Numbered from the stretch's first letter, positions 52,027 through 63,258 are shown. The stretch: 64,000 bases of DNA from Paenibacillus azoreducens (GCF_021654775.1 NZ_AP025343.1:6886001-6950000); one strand, 5' to 3'. Notes: generated by a model from the letters alone, not told the origin. Program-made: numbers and translations.

Positions 52027-52119
52027 GACAAAACCCACCCCTTCACGCATATTTTCCCTACATCATACAGAACGCCCTTGTGGTTGGCCATCCCTTTTTT
52101 CGGCCTTAGCGTTCATTAT

Positions 52120-54384
52120 TCACCCTTTCCATTCTTCCGGAAGAAGGCTCCGGTAATGAGGGTGGTTGAAACGGTCATCAATCAGATAAAGCACGCCCTC
52201 ATCCTCCTCTGAACGGATCAGCCTGCCTCCCGCCTGAAGCACCTTGTTTATACCGGGAAATACATATGCGTAATCATAGCCGCTTTTGCCTTCCCCATTA
52301 AAATAATCGCGGATCAAGTTCCGCTCCAGCCCAAGCTGGGGCAGCCCGACCCCGACGACAGCCACGCCGATCAAGCGGTCTCCCTGCAGATCGATGCCTT
52401 CCGAAAAAATCCCTCCAAGCACGGCGAAACCTGCCAGCGTCTCATGGTTATCCGCCTGAAAGGCGTCCAGAAAACGCTCGCGTTCTTCCTCGGCCATACC
52501 CGCTCCCTGCACAATCGTCCGGACTTCGGGATATTTGCCTTCGAAAATCTCATACACGTTTTGTAAATACTGATACGAAGGGAAAAAGAACATATAATTG
52601 CCGTGCTTGCCGCTAATCAGTTGGTGCAGCAGATCCGCAACCTCCTCTCCCGTGCGCTCCCGGTCGCGATAACGGGTAGAGACCGGGTGAATCCGCACAT
52701 CCAGCTGCTCCCGCCGAAACGGGGAAGGGACGGAAATGCTGTAATCCTCCGCCTCCGCCCCGAGCATATCCCTGTAGTAGGATAGCGGCGACAGCGTGGC
52801 CGAGAAGAACACGGCCGACCGAAACCCTTTATCCGCCTGCGACAGCAAATAGGACGGGTCGAGGCAAAACATCCTGATCGTCACGTCATTCCTCAGAACC
52901 TCCGCGTATGTTATGTATCGGTCGTCATAAAGCTTCGCGGTACGGGTGAAATTTTGAGCGGCAAAATACATGTCGAGAAGCAGCTGCCGGTCCGTCCCGC
53001 CTGCGGCCAGCTCCCGTTCGGCTTCACCTGCAAAAGCTTCCAGCAATTCTACCAGCTCCTCCGGAGCTTCCTTGGTCACCTGCTGCCGTGCGTCGCCACA
53101 AGTTTTCCGCAGCTCGATGAAATACTTGTTCACGGCATCCGCTGCTCCGGCCACAGCCGGATTCAGTGATTTATACTCGCGTTTAAGCTGCAGAAAATCC
53201 GCTTTATAGATCGCGGCCGAGAACATCTCGCGCCCCCGGTCCACCAGATTATGGGCTTCATCCACCAGCAGCGCCGTGCGTTTCTTCTGTTCCTCAGGCA
53301 GGCGTTTCAACGAAACCCGCGGATCAAATATATAGTTATAATCGCAAATGACCGCATCTGCGGCATAAGCCAGATCCAGTGAAAATTCAAAAGGACATAC
53401 CTTGTGCTTTCGCGCATATTCTTCCACCACCTGGCGGTTCATGAGGGTCTCATGCGAGAGGATATCCAGGACCGCCCCGTTGATCCGGTCGTAATACCCG
53501 TCTGCATACGGGCAAGCCTCCCGGTTGCAAACCGTTTCTTCCTGAAAACATATTTTTTCTTTTGCCGTAATCGTAATGGACTGCAGCCGCAGCCCCTTTT
53601 TCTCCATTAGGGCTAACGCCTGCTCCGCGGCCGTGCGGGTAATGGTCTTAGCCGTCAAGTAGAAGATCTGTGACAACAGCCCTTCTCCGATGGCTTTAAC
53701 GGACGGAAACAGGGTGGACATCGTCTTGCCGATCCCGGTCGGCGCCTTGGCAAACAGCTTTTGCTTGTCCTTAATCGCCCCATAAACAGCCCCTGCCAGC
53801 TTTCTCTGCCCTTCGCGGTACGAGGCAAAAGGAAACGGCAGCGCATGTATGCTTTCATCCCTGAGCCTGGCATTCTCAATCCGAAGCGCGGCATACGGCG
53901 CATACCGCCCGATCACATCGTTGACGAACCCTTCCAATTCTGTCATGCTGCGGGTTCGGTTAAAACGTTGTTCCGCTCCCGTCCCGGCGTCTACATATGT
54001 CAGCTGAACACCGATATGTTCAAGCTTCAACTCCTGTGCCGCCATATACGCATACACTTCCGCCTGCGCCCAATGAACGGCATGGCCGCCATCCAGCATC
54101 TCCAAACCGGCGGAGGTGGATTTGATTTCATCGATGATCCATCCCTCTTCCGTTTGGATCAATCCGTCGCATCTTCCTTCTATATGGTATATAATTTCTC
54201 CAAACAAAATCTCCGTTTTGAGGTATACTTCTTTATAGTCGCCTTCTTGATACATGCGCTGCACCCGCTGATGGATTTTGGTGCCCTCATGCATGGCTGC
54301 AGCCGTATGGAAGCCGGAATCAATGCTTCCGCTCCGGAATACATATTCAACAAGCGGCCTTACCGAAATGTTGACGACTGTCAT
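52120..54384 (-). CDS. PD-(D/E)XK nuclease-helicase fusion (XPD/DinG-type)
   Basis: A 754-residue fusion. The N-terminal 150 residues carry a Cas4/RecB-like nuclease core: RCDGLIQTEEGWIIDEIKST (D...EIK) plus HxxQAExYAYM. A superfamily 2 helicase of the Rad3/XPD/DinG group follows, with Walker A APTGIGKTM, four cysteines spaced as a 4Fe-4S site (EKICFQEETVCNREACPY and HKVCPFEF) and Walker B VDEAHNLVDRGREMF. The helicase ends with GRLIRSEEDEGVLYLIDDRF. It likely repairs DNA or resolves structures; members are often annotated simply as ATP-dependent helicase. GGAGGTG precedes ATG 54384. Confidence 0.92.
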   Translation of the reverse strand: MTVVNISVRPLVEYVFRSGSIDSGFHTAAAMHEGTKIHQRVQRMYQEGDYKEVYLKTEILFGEIIYHIEGRCDGLIQTEEGWIIDEIKSTSAGLEMLDGGHAVHWAQAEVYAYMAAQELKLEHIGVQLTYVDAGTGAEQRFNRTRSMTELEGFVNDVIGRYAPYAALRIENARLRDESIHALPFPFASYREGQRKLAGAVYGAIKDKQKLFAKAPTGIGKTMSTLFPSVKAIGEGLLSQIFYLTAKTITRTAAEQALALMEKKGLRLQSITITAKEKICFQEETVCNREACPYADGYYDRINGAVLDILSHETLMNRQVVEEYARKHKVCPFEFSLDLAYAADAVICDYNYIFDPRVSLKRLPEEQKKRTALLVDEAHNLVDRGREMFSAAIYKADFLQLKREYKSLNPAVAGAADAVNKYFIELRKTCGDARQQVTKEAPEELVELLEAFAGEAERELAAGGTDRQLLLDMYFAAQNFTRTAKLYDDRYITYAEVLRNDVTIRMFCLDPSYLLSQADKGFRSAVFFSATLSPLSYYRDMLGAEAEDYSISVPSPFRREQLDVRIHPVSTRYRDRERTGEEVADLLHQLISGKHGNYMFFFPSYQYLQNVYEIFEGKYPEVRTIVQGAGMAEEERERFLDAFQADNHETLAGFAVLGGIFSEGIDLQGDRLIGVAVVGVGLPQLGLERNLIRDYFNGEGKSGYDYAYVFPGINKVLQAGGRLIRSEEDEGVLYLIDDRFNHPHYRSLLPEEWKG

Positions 54385-54560
54385 TTCCACACCTCCTCCT
54401 ATCACGGGATCATTTGTTCCCCTTCGTTTTATCATACCATATCCTGAATATGCAGCCTATTTTCGCTTAAAATTTTAGGATAATTATCCCAATAAATTGT
54501 CTGAAATGTTTCAGAAAATAAAAAAATAAATTTTCAATGACTATTTAAAGTATTAAAGGG

Positions 54561-54590
54561 TTGAAGATTTCTGGCACTCTCGTGTATAAT
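54561..54590 (+). promoter_or_regulatory. Promoter of gdhA
   Basis: TTGAAG (54561-54566) and TATAAT (54585-54590) are 18 bp apart, 103 bp before the gdhA start. A very A/T-rich stretch lies upstream (54480-54560). Confidence 0.7.
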
Positions 54591-54612
54591 TTCTGTTTAA
54601 ATACAGATTCAT

Positions 54613-56072
<1,460 letters not shown>

Positions 56073-56097
56073 AATCGATCTTATGTCTATATTAATG

Positions 56098-56130
56098 ATA
56101 AGAGCATCCGGAAAACCGGGTGCTCTTATT
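56098..56130 (+). terminator. Terminator of gdhA
   Basis: ATAAGAGCATCCGG pairs with CCGGGTGCTCTTAT around AAAA, then TATATTAT. Confidence 0.85.
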
Positions 56131-56389
56131 ATATTATCTCCTTTACAAAAAAGATCCGACACTTCAATTTTTCTTCGCACATGTTCTTTTTTCGAAATTT
56201 TGTTAAAATCGATCCGCCGCTTCAGGGGTACAATGAATGGATAAATCAAATTCTATCGTCTATATATAGACCATGCGTAAAGCGCCGTTTACAGTTTTTG
56301 TGGATCATTTTTGTCCATGTATGTAAAACAACCGCGGATTATATGCCCAAATGCCTTGTTTTCTATGAAAATAAACCTTTTTTCCAACT

Positions 56390-56418
56390 TTGACTTCTTA
56401 TCTTCAGGGGGTCATAAT
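56390..56418 (+). promoter_or_regulatory. Promoter of the LTA synthase-like gene
   Basis: TTGACT (56390-56395) and CATAAT (56413-56418) are 17 bp apart, 120 bp before the GTG start. The remainder of the 56131-56537 gap is A/T-rich and holds nothing else I recognise. Confidence 0.6.
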
Positions 56419-56537
56419 ACCTTTATTGATATAACCCTTAAGAACTGTTAGTCCTTTTGTATCGTCCTTGCCATGTCTTTTTCATGGCCGCCGGCTTTGG
56501 GTTGGCCGATTGTTTTGCAATGGAGGGAAACCGTATC

Positions 56538-58388
56538 GTGACACATAAATCTTTTGCCCGATTTTTCAAGAAGCCGTTCGTTCTCTTCACGATCATTTTG
56601 CTGGTGAAAGGATATCTCGCCTGGGCAGTGACGTTTGGAGACTGGTTGCCATGGAAGCTGCTGGTCACGGAAGTGCCTTTTATTTGGCTTTTATTTTGCC
56701 TGGTTGAATGGTCTGCCACCAAGCGAAAGCTGATGGCCTATACAATTGTGAATCTGATCCTAACCGGCGTATTTTTTGCGGTCATTATGTATTTCAAGTA
56801 TTTCGGCGTTATTGTTACTTACCATGCCCTTGCGCAGGTCAATCAGGTCACGGAAGTTAAGGGCAGCGTCATTTCGCTTATGGATCCTTATTATCTGCTC
56901 GTTTTCGCCGACATCATCGTCCTGCTTGCACTGATGCCCAAAAGCCGCCGCATGAAGGAATGGAAAAGCAGCATCAAGTACAAGCCCAAAAAAAGCTACG
57001 TATTTGCCGGATTTATGGTGTGCCTGGTGATTTGCCTGTTTAATGTTTTGCCGAACCGGGCCAGCATGAACGAAATAAAAAAAGCCCAGCAGATGGGCAT
57101 TCTCAATTACGAGGCCTACACGATTCTATCGCTTAAAAAGGAACCGCTTGTGCCGCTGGAGAACATTACCCAGGCTTCCATCAACAAGCTGAAAGGAATC
57201 GCTGTACCCGAGAATCCGAAATATTTTGGAAACGCGAAGGGAAAGAACCTGATTATCGTTCAGCTGGAGTCATTCCAGAATTTCCTGATCAACCTGAAAA
57301 TCGACGGCCAGGAAATCACACCGAATATGAACAAGCTTGCGAACGAAAATCTGTATTTCACAAACTTTATGCAGCAGGTGGGACAAGGAAATACATCGGA
57401 TGCCGAATTCGTCGTCAACACGTCTTTTTATATTCCGCCCGACGGCGCCGCGACCCAGAGATACGTTGATAAAAAACTGCCGAGCCTGCCGCGGCTGTTG
57501 GAGCAGCACGGGTACAACACCTTGACTTTGCATACGAACGCCGTGCAGTTCTGGAACCGCGGGGAGCTGTACTCTTCACTTGGCTTCCAGCATTATTATG
57601 ACCAATCCTTCTTTGGGCAAGAGGATCCGGTGTTCTTCGGAGCTTCGGATGAAGTGCTGTACGCAAAGTCAACTGACAAGCTTCGGGAGATGGACCGTGA
57701 GGATAAGCCGTTTTATGCCCAAATCATTTCGATGTCGGCGCATCATCCGTTTACCATTCCGGCAAACAAACACAAAATGGAGCTGCCCAAACGCTATCAA
57801 GGCACCTTCGTCGGAGATTATATCCGGGCTCAGAACTATGCGGATTACGCGCTGGGGCAGTTGATCGACGAGCTCAAGCAAAAAGGCCTCTGGGAAGACA
57901 GCCTGATCGTCATTTACGGGGATCATATGGGGCTGCCGATTTATTCGCTCGATCATGATGACAAACAGCTGATGGAGGAAATTTACGGACAGGAATATTC
58001 ATATACCGACATGCTCAATATTCCGCTCGTCATTGCCGGCAGCGGCGTACCGCATGAGCAAATCCGCGATGAAGTTGGCGGGCAGGTGGATATTATGCCG
58101 ACGGTAGCCAATTTGCTGGGTATCTCCATGAGGGGTTATATTCATTTCGGGCAGGACCTTCTTAACCAGACTTATAATCTGCTGCCCGAACGCTATTACC
58201 TGCCGACAGGTTCTTTCCTGAACGATAACGCCATGTTTATGTCAGGAAACGGCTATGAAGACGGCACCCAATATCCGCTGACCGGTCAGAGTTCCATTGG
58301 TCAAGGCACGACGGAGGACGAATACCACCGCGCCCTGAAGCTGCTGAACTTATCCGACAGCTATGTAAACCAGCAGCCGAAGAAATAG
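56538..58388 (+). CDS. Lipoteichoic acid synthase-like sulfatase-fold protein
   Basis: A 616-residue membrane enzyme of the LtaS family, which polymerises glycerol phosphate from phosphatidylglycerol onto a glycolipid. Five N-terminal helices are followed by an extracellular sulfatase-like domain with the metal Glu in IIVQLESFQNFL, the nucleophile Thr in GNTSDAEFVVNTSFY, a conserved HTNAVQFWNR, and YGDHMGLP as the C-terminal metal site. AHHPFT is also typical. I prefer GTG 56538, ten bases after GGAGGG; ATG 56520 is an alternative. Active LTA synthase or a primase-like paralogue cannot be separated by sequence here. Confidence 0.93.
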   Translation: MTHKSFARFFKKPFVLFTIILLVKGYLAWAVTFGDWLPWKLLVTEVPFIWLLFCLVEWSATKRKLMAYTIVNLILTGVFFAVIMYFKYFGVIVTYHALAQVNQVTEVKGSVISLMDPYYLLVFADIIVLLALMPKSRRMKEWKSSIKYKPKKSYVFAGFMVCLVICLFNVLPNRASMNEIKKAQQMGILNYEAYTILSLKKEPLVPLENITQASINKLKGIAVPENPKYFGNAKGKNLIIVQLESFQNFLINLKIDGQEITPNMNKLANENLYFTNFMQQVGQGNTSDAEFVVNTSFYIPPDGAATQRYVDKKLPSLPRLLEQHGYNTLTLHTNAVQFWNRGELYSSLGFQHYYDQSFFGQEDPVFFGASDEVLYAKSTDKLREMDREDKPFYAQIISMSAHHPFTIPANKHKMELPKRYQGTFVGDYIRAQNYADYALGQLIDELKQKGLWEDSLIVIYGDHMGLPIYSLDHDDKQLMEEIYGQEYSYTDMLNIPLVIAGSGVPHEQIRDEVGGQVDIMPTVANLLGISMRGYIHFGQDLLNQTYNLLPERYYLPTGSFLNDNAMFMSGNGYEDGTQYPLTGQSSIGQGTTEDEYHRALKLLNLSDSYVNQQPKK

Positions 58389-58417
58389 TTTCAAGGAATT
58401 TGGCAGCGGTAGAAAAA

Positions 58418-58446
58418 CGGTCTATCGGCGTACTTTCTAAGAAGCC
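58418..58446. repeat. Short dispersed repeat TCTATCG-GTA-TTTCTAAGAAG
   Basis: GGTCTATCGGCGTACTTTCT and AAGAAG correspond to 6779-6806, where the unit is followed by hairpin copy A. Both lie just after plus-strand stops. Confidence 0.45.
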
Positions 58447-58461
58447 AATTGCCCGCAAAGA

Positions 58462-58495
58462 AGCCTCGCCCTGTATGGGACGAGGCTCCTTTTAT
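58462..58495 (+). terminator. Terminator after the LTA synthase-like gene
   Basis: AGCCTCG pairs with CGAGGCT around a CCC/GGG inner stem, followed by CCTTTTATT. Confidence 0.7.
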
Positions 58496-58533
58496 TCCGA
58501 AAGACCTATCCGAACCCAATGCGGTTCATTCGC

Positions 58534-59469
58534 TCATTTCTTCAGATATCGATTAATAAAGCCGCTTATGCGCTTGACATACTCTTGTTTATTCACAAAA
58601 TATGCGTTGGCATGTACCGCTCCGGGTACCACGTACAGTTCCTTTTCTCCTCCGGCTGCCGCGACCAGGGGGTGAACCATCGCAAACGGAACAAAGCTAT
58701 CCTGATCCCCGTGAATAAACAATATCGGCAGCCGTGTTTTAGCCACCTGCGTGAGCGCCGATCCCTCTCCGAAAAAATAACCCGAGCGCAGCTTGCAGAT
58801 CAGGCTGGTCACCGGCAGCAGCGGAAACGGCGGCAGCTTGTACATTTGTTTTAGCTGATACGTCAAAATATCCTTCACCGAGGAATAAGCGCAATCTGAC
58901 ACAATGCATTTGACCTGCTCCGGCAAATCTTCGCCGCTAGTCATCAGCACCGTGGCTCCCCCCATCGAAACCCCATGCAAGGTTATGGCCATGTCCGGCC
59001 CGCTCCGCTGCAGCAGATAACGAATCCACTGCATGATATCCCTTCGGTCGGGCCAGCCAAAACCAATGTAGTCCCCGCCGCTTTGCCCGTGTCCCCGGTT
59101 ATCCGGCATCAGCACATTGAAGCCCATTTCATGATAAAACTTGGCGAATGCCCCCATTTCCCTGCCCTGGCTGGAATAACCATGGACCACGATCACGGTT
59201 CGTTTCGACGGCTGCGCCGCCGGGATATAGTAACCTGTTAACGGAAGTCCGTCTTCGGCCTTGATATGTATGATTTCAAGCGGCTGGCTGTTCAGCCACT
59301 CCTCTTCCTGCTCCCAGGGATGATCCACTTTAGCCAAAGCCGGATCTTCGTCCAGGAATACCTTGCGGCTCCGTCTAATGCCGACATGATAAAAATACAT
59401 ACCAGCTGCCGCAAGCATCACCAGTACGATTAAAATGACACATGCGATCACCGTTGCTGCTGTCGTCAT
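58534..59469 (-). CDS. Membrane-anchored alpha/beta hydrolase
   Basis: A 311-residue serine hydrolase. An N-terminal helix (VIACVILIVLVMLAAAGMYFY) anchors it. The fold begins at VIVVHGYSSQGREMG (oxyanion loop HG), has DNRGHGQSGGDY, the nucleophile elbow HGVSMGGATVLM, an acid in HGDQDSFVP and a catalytic His in VPGAVHANAY. It resembles the YfhR/YqkD-type Bacillus hydrolases of unknown substrate. GGGAGG precedes the ATG. Confidence 0.9.
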   Translation of the reverse strand: MTTAATVIACVILIVLVMLAAAGMYFYHVGIRRSRKVFLDEDPALAKVDHPWEQEEEWLNSQPLEIIHIKAEDGLPLTGYYIPAAQPSKRTVIVVHGYSSQGREMGAFAKFYHEMGFNVLMPDNRGHGQSGGDYIGFGWPDRRDIMQWIRYLLQRSGPDMAITLHGVSMGGATVLMTSGEDLPEQVKCIVSDCAYSSVKDILTYQLKQMYKLPPFPLLPVTSLICKLRSGYFFGEGSALTQVAKTRLPILFIHGDQDSFVPFAMVHPLVAAAGGEKELYVVPGAVHANAYFVNKQEYVKRISGFINRYLKK

Positions 59470-59579
59470 GTTTCCCTCCCACTGACCTTTGAATCATTGC
59501 TGACATATATTTGATGGAATCAATCACCATTTTAAAATAACATCCGCCGCCGCTTTATGACAAATAGAATGTTCTATAT

Positions 59580-59717
59580 GAGCAAAGTAACCCCACAAAG
59601 AGTATCGGAAAGAAGTCCGACGACTCTCGAAGAGGGGCGCTTTTGCAAAGCAAAAGTACTGAGTGACGTGTAGCTTTTGAAGCTTATTCCGATTACTTTG
59701 CGGGGACCCCGGAAGTT
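59580..59717. repeat. Structured GGGGACCC repeat family, copy 4 (full)
   Basis: A unit of about 135 bp. The outer arms AACCCCACAAAG and CTTTGCGGGGACC pair over ten bases with one G-T, continued by GTATCGGAA with TTCCGATTAC. Inside are smaller hairpins: ACTCTCGAAGAG and GCTTTTGCAAAGCAAAAG. Matching parts occur at 10833, 30400 and 42555. The rest of the 59470-59804 gap is the upstream region of the hydrolase gene. Confidence 0.7.
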
Positions 59718-59804
59718 TATACTTTCTGCTATGTCAAAAAAGCAGCGTGCAAGGCGATGCCCGCTGCAGCTGCTGTTCACTCCATTTTTCGAAACAAAGT
59801 TCAC

Positions 59805-60266
59805 TCATGGAGTATCTTTGGGATCCTCTTTGCCACGTGCCATCGCCCGCAATGCTTGGCGATAGGCTTCATCGGAGCTGGGCTCGGGCTGCGTGGAAAC
59901 TTCCGGGCCGCGCTTTTCCGTATCGGGAGCATACCCTGCAAATTTGCGGAGCGCCTCTCGATAAGCCTGATCATTGCCGCTCGCGGACCGGTGCGCTTCA
60001 AGCTCCGCTTCCTTCAGCGCCGTTTGATCCAAAGCCCTGGGGGCTGCCGCTTTCATGGCATGCCTCATCCCGGATTCAGACGGAACCTCCCCAGTCGTTT
60101 TTCCCGCTGGCAGCTCCGCAGGGGCCGCCTTTGTCTCTGGGCCATCGGGGCGGACCGGTTCATCCTCGATCTCGACCCGTTTCCCGGCTTTTCTGGAGAC
60201 GCGGGAATTATAAATGAACAGAAAAATAAGCGCCGCGACAGCCAGGACAATAAATGCAATTACCAT
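59805..60266 (-). CDS. Small membrane-anchored protein of unknown function with duplicated motif
   Basis: A 153-residue protein I do not recognise. One N-terminal helix (residues 1-19, VIAFIVLAVAALIFLFIY) is followed by a basic stretch and a long Pro/Ala/Glu-rich hydrophilic region. A short motif occurs twice: DQAYREALRKFAG (99-111) and DEAYRQALRAMARG (132-145). The protein is probably anchored at the membrane with a disordered tail. AGGGTGA precedes the ATG, and the gene starts 12 bp after the flavodoxin-like gene stop, so the two form an operon. Confidence 0.75.
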   Translation of the reverse strand: MVIAFIVLAVAALIFLFIYNSRVSRKAGKRVEIEDEPVRPDGPETKAAPAELPAGKTTGEVPSESGMRHAMKAAAPRALDQTALKEAELEAHRSASGNDQAYREALRKFAGYAPDTEKRGPEVSTQPEPSSDEAYRQALRAMARGKEDPKDTP

Positions 60267-60278
60267 ATGCCATTCACC

Positions 60279-60833
60279 CTACCTTGCGGCAGATGACGCA
60301 ACCAGCTTTCCGGTTACCTCAGCTACTCGTCTGCCCAGAGCGCGTCCAAGAATCAGATCGTTGTCGCTTGGCAAATTTTTCGGATCTTCATCCGACAGCT
60401 CCACGGGGCAGGTAACGCCAACGCCGTAATAGGAACCGTACAAGGCATTTTCCGGAATGTTCCCAGGCAGCCCGACGATGATCATCCCGTTATGAAGCAT
60501 AGGTGTAATGAGGTTGATTAATGTCGATTCCAAACCGCCGTGAACCGTAGCCGTCGTGCAGAAGACCGCGCCTACTTTTCCGATCAGCTTGCCTTGGGCC
60601 CATAAATAACCCAAGCGGTCGATCCAGGTTTTGAGTCCGGCGCTGATGGTGCCGAAATGACCCGGGCAGCCCCAAATAATAGCATCCATTTCCTCCAGCT
60701 TGTAGACATCGGCCTCATTGACATGAGCCACCTCCGTCTGTGCCCCTTCCACCTCGCTTGCGCCCTCAGCCACGGAACGTGCAAGCGCTTCGGTATGTCC
60801 ATTTTCGCTGTCGTAAACCACATAGATCTTCAT
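60279..60833 (-). CDS. WrbA-like flavodoxin / NAD(P)H:quinone oxidoreductase
   Basis: A 184-residue FMN protein. The phosphate loop is [15 protein letters not shown], with the typical WrbA word [22 protein letters not shown] and [30 protein letters not shown] and SYYGVG close the FMN site. It probably performs two-electron reduction of quinones. Start ATG 60833 follows GGGGGA. The gene heads a two-gene operon with the small membrane protein; a functional tie is inferred from spacing only. Confidence 0.9.
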   Translation of the reverse strand: MKIYVVYDSENGHTEALARSVAEGASEVEGAQTEVAHVNEADVYKLEEMDAIIWGCPGHFGTISAGLKTWIDRLGYLWAQGKLIGKVGAVFCTTATVHGGLESTLINLITPMLHNGMIIVGLPGNIPENALYGSYYGVGVTCPVELSDEDPKNLPSDNDLILGRALGRRVAEVTGKLVASSAAR

Positions 60834-61012
60834 GCGGAATATCCCCCTGTTCATGCTTTGATTTCTTATTTATTCCCATAAGCTCCCCGATTATCCTTGG
60901 ATGCCCTTGAATGCAAGCAAAATCCGGCGCAGCTGAATATTCGTTTTTCTTTTAGGGGATGCTCAGTTTAATTGGCAATACCCAGCAACCATTTTAGGAG
61001 GAGAACTCACGT

Positions 61013-61648
61013 ATGAACTCTCGCGCGCTTCTTGTCAATGTCATCGTCGTTATTATCGTACTCGCGTTGGGCGGGGCGGCGATCTACTATTACAATCAGA
61101 CATCCAGCTACGTTAAAACAGATAATGCGCAAGTGACCGGGCAAGCCGTATCTATCGCCGCTCCGGTAGCTGGCAAGCTGGACAGCTGGAACGGGCAAGT
61201 CGGGCATTATTATAAAACGGGCGATGTGGTCGGCAGCGTGGTTGCGCAGGGAACCAAAGTGAATATCACGTTTCCCCTCAGTTCCACGATCGTGCAGCAA
61301 AACGCAATTCCTCATTCCTTCGTGGCGCCGGGCACCTCGCTGGCAAGAGCTTTCAATCTGGATAATCTGTGGATTACCGCCAATATCGAAGAAACCAAGC
61401 TGAACAAAATCAAGGTCGGCCAAACGGTCGACGTATATGTGGATGCATACCCTGACACAACGCTCTCCGGCAAAATCGATCAGATCGGCTTGGCTACAGC
61501 CTCCACGTTCTCCATGTTTCCAAGCACCAACGCAACCGCCAACTACACTAAAGTCACGCAAGTCGTACCCATTGTGATCAGCATTGAAGGTTATAAAGGT
61601 CTCGGACTTGTCCCAGGCATGAGCGCTACCGTCCGAATTCACATCTAG
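61013..61648 (+). CDS. Short HlyD/EmrA-type membrane fusion protein
   Basis: A 211-residue adaptor with one N-terminal helix (VNVIVVIIVLALGGAAIYYY), a lipoyl-like half with SYVKTDNAQVTGQAVSIAAPVAG, and a beta-barrel part with NLDNLWITANIEETKLNKIKVGQ and GMSATVRIHI. It lacks the 100- to 150-residue coiled-coil hairpin of Gram-negative EmrA, as expected in a one-membrane cell. AGGAGG precedes the ATG. It is followed at 19 bp by the DHA2 transporter, its likely partner. Confidence 0.9.
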   Translation: MNSRALLVNVIVVIIVLALGGAAIYYYNQTSSYVKTDNAQVTGQAVSIAAPVAGKLDSWNGQVGHYYKTGDVVGSVVAQGTKVNITFPLSSTIVQQNAIPHSFVAPGTSLARAFNLDNLWITANIEETKLNKIKVGQTVDVYVDAYPDTTLSGKIDQIGLATASTFSMFPSTNATANYTKVTQVVPIVISIEGYKGLGLVPGMSATVRIHI

Positions 61649-61667
61649 AAGGGGGAAGGTTCCTGCC

Positions 61668-63212
61668 ATGGCAAATGAACAAGAATTTCATATGGGGCGC
61701 ACGCTGACCGTGCTGATGCTTGGAGCTTTCGTCTCCATTCTGAACCAGACGCTGTTGAACGTGGCCATCCCCCATTTAATGAATGAATTCAACGTGTCCG
61801 CGACTACCGTGCAGTGGCTCTCCACCGCCTATATGCTGGTTAACGGCGTGCTTGTGCCTGTAACGGCTTTTTTGATTGAATCCTACGGTACGCGGGCGCT
61901 GTTTATGACCGCTATGGGGCTTTTTACTGCCGGTGCGGTCATATGCGCAACCAGCAGTTCATTTGTCCTGATGCTGGTCGGACGGGTGGTCCAGGCCAGC
62001 GGTGCAGGCATCATCATGCCTGTGGTAATGAACGTGTTCCTGACGGTTTTCCCGCCCGAAAAGAGGGGCACAGCGATGGGAACGATGGGGATTGCCATGA
62101 TGTTTGCCCCCGCGCTCGGTCCTACCCTGTCCGGCTGGATCGTGGAGCATTACACATGGCGTATTTTGTTCATTATGGTCATTCCTCTGGCGGTACTGGA
62201 CATTCTTTTTGCTTTCCGTTGGCTGACCAACGTCAACCGGCTCACCAAACCGCAGTTCGATTTTTGGGGAGTCGCCTTTTCGACGCTCGGCTTTGGTTCG
62301 CTTCTGTACGGCTTCAGTTCCGCGGGCGATAAAGGCTGGGTAAGCGCTACTGTGCTTGGTTCCTTGTTTGTCGGTGCCGTTTTTATCGTTCTATTCGTCG
62401 TACGCGAGCTGAGGATGGAAGTGCCGATGCTGGACTTTCGCGTATTCAAATACGATATCTTCACCTTCTCGACGATTATCGGCGGCCTGGTCAATATGGC
62501 GATGTTCGGCGCGATGCTGCTGCTCCCGATCTATCTGCAGAACATCCGCGGCTTTACGCCCCTTCAATCCGGCCTATTGCTCCTGCCGGGAGCGCTGCTG
62601 ATGGGGGTGATGTCACCGATCTCCGGCGCGATTTTCGATAAGACCGGAGCGCGTCCGCTGGCGATTGTCGGACTCGCCATTACAGCGATCACGACATTCG
62701 AATTCAGCAGGTTGACCTCGGACACCTCTTTCACCCATCTGATGCTGCTATACACTATTCGCAGTTTCGGCATGTCGCTGATCATGATGTCCGTGCAAAC
62801 CGAAGGGCTGAATCAGCTCCCGCCCCGACTCGGGGCTCACGGCACGGCCATGTCCAACACGATGCGGCAGGTGGCGGGATCAATCGGAACCGCACTGCTC
62901 GTCACGGTGATGACAACCCGTTCGACGCTGCATATCGCGGAGGCAGGCAATCACTATACGCCCGACAATCTTTTTCTGACTGAGGATCTGGCGGCGCTTG
63001 GGCAAAATATTGCCGCCACCGCCGGAGTTCCTGCGGAAGCGGGATACGGCCTGGCCTTGCAAAGCGTATTCGGGATCGTTACGCAAAAGGGTACGATCGA
63101 AGGGATCAACGATGCTTTTATCGTCGCCACCTGGATTGCCGTTATCGCCTTGATCCTCTCCTTCTTCCTGCGCAGGGCCCGCAAGCCCAAGAAAACCAGG
63201 CACGCCAAATAA
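61668..63212 (+). CDS. DHA2 (EmrB/QacA) family multidrug MFS transporter
   Basis: A 514-residue exporter with 14 predicted helices, proton-drug antiporter type. Signature words: LNQTLLNVAIPHLMNEFNVS (motif D1), STAYMLVNGVLVPVTAFL, GRVVQASGAGIIMPVVMN (motif B) and GTAMGTMGIAMMFAPALGPTLSGWIVEH (motif C). GGGGGAAGG precedes the ATG. Together with the short adaptor it forms an EmrAB-like pair; substrates unknown. A terminator follows. Confidence 0.95.
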   Translation: MANEQEFHMGRTLTVLMLGAFVSILNQTLLNVAIPHLMNEFNVSATTVQWLSTAYMLVNGVLVPVTAFLIESYGTRALFMTAMGLFTAGAVICATSSSFVLMLVGRVVQASGAGIIMPVVMNVFLTVFPPEKRGTAMGTMGIAMMFAPALGPTLSGWIVEHYTWRILFIMVIPLAVLDILFAFRWLTNVNRLTKPQFDFWGVAFSTLGFGSLLYGFSSAGDKGWVSATVLGSLFVGAVFIVLFVVRELRMEVPMLDFRVFKYDIFTFSTIIGGLVNMAMFGAMLLLPIYLQNIRGFTPLQSGLLLLPGALLMGVMSPISGAIFDKTGARPLAIVGLAITAITTFEFSRLTSDTSFTHLMLLYTIRSFGMSLIMMSVQTEGLNQLPPRLGAHGTAMSNTMRQVAGSIGTALLVTVMTTRSTLHIAEAGNHYTPDNLFLTEDLAALGQNIAATAGVPAEAGYGLALQSVFGIVTQKGTIEGINDAFIVATWIAVIALILSFFLRRARKPKKTRHAK

Positions 63213-63225
63213 CGGCGTAATACCA

Positions 63226-63258
63226 AAAGCCGCTCTGTACGAAAAGAGCGGCCTTTAG
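63226..63258. terminator. Terminator between convergent genes
   Basis: AAAGCCGCTCT and AGAGCGGCCTTT pair around GTACGAAA, between the DHA2 transporter and the alkaline phosphatase. Confidence 0.8.
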
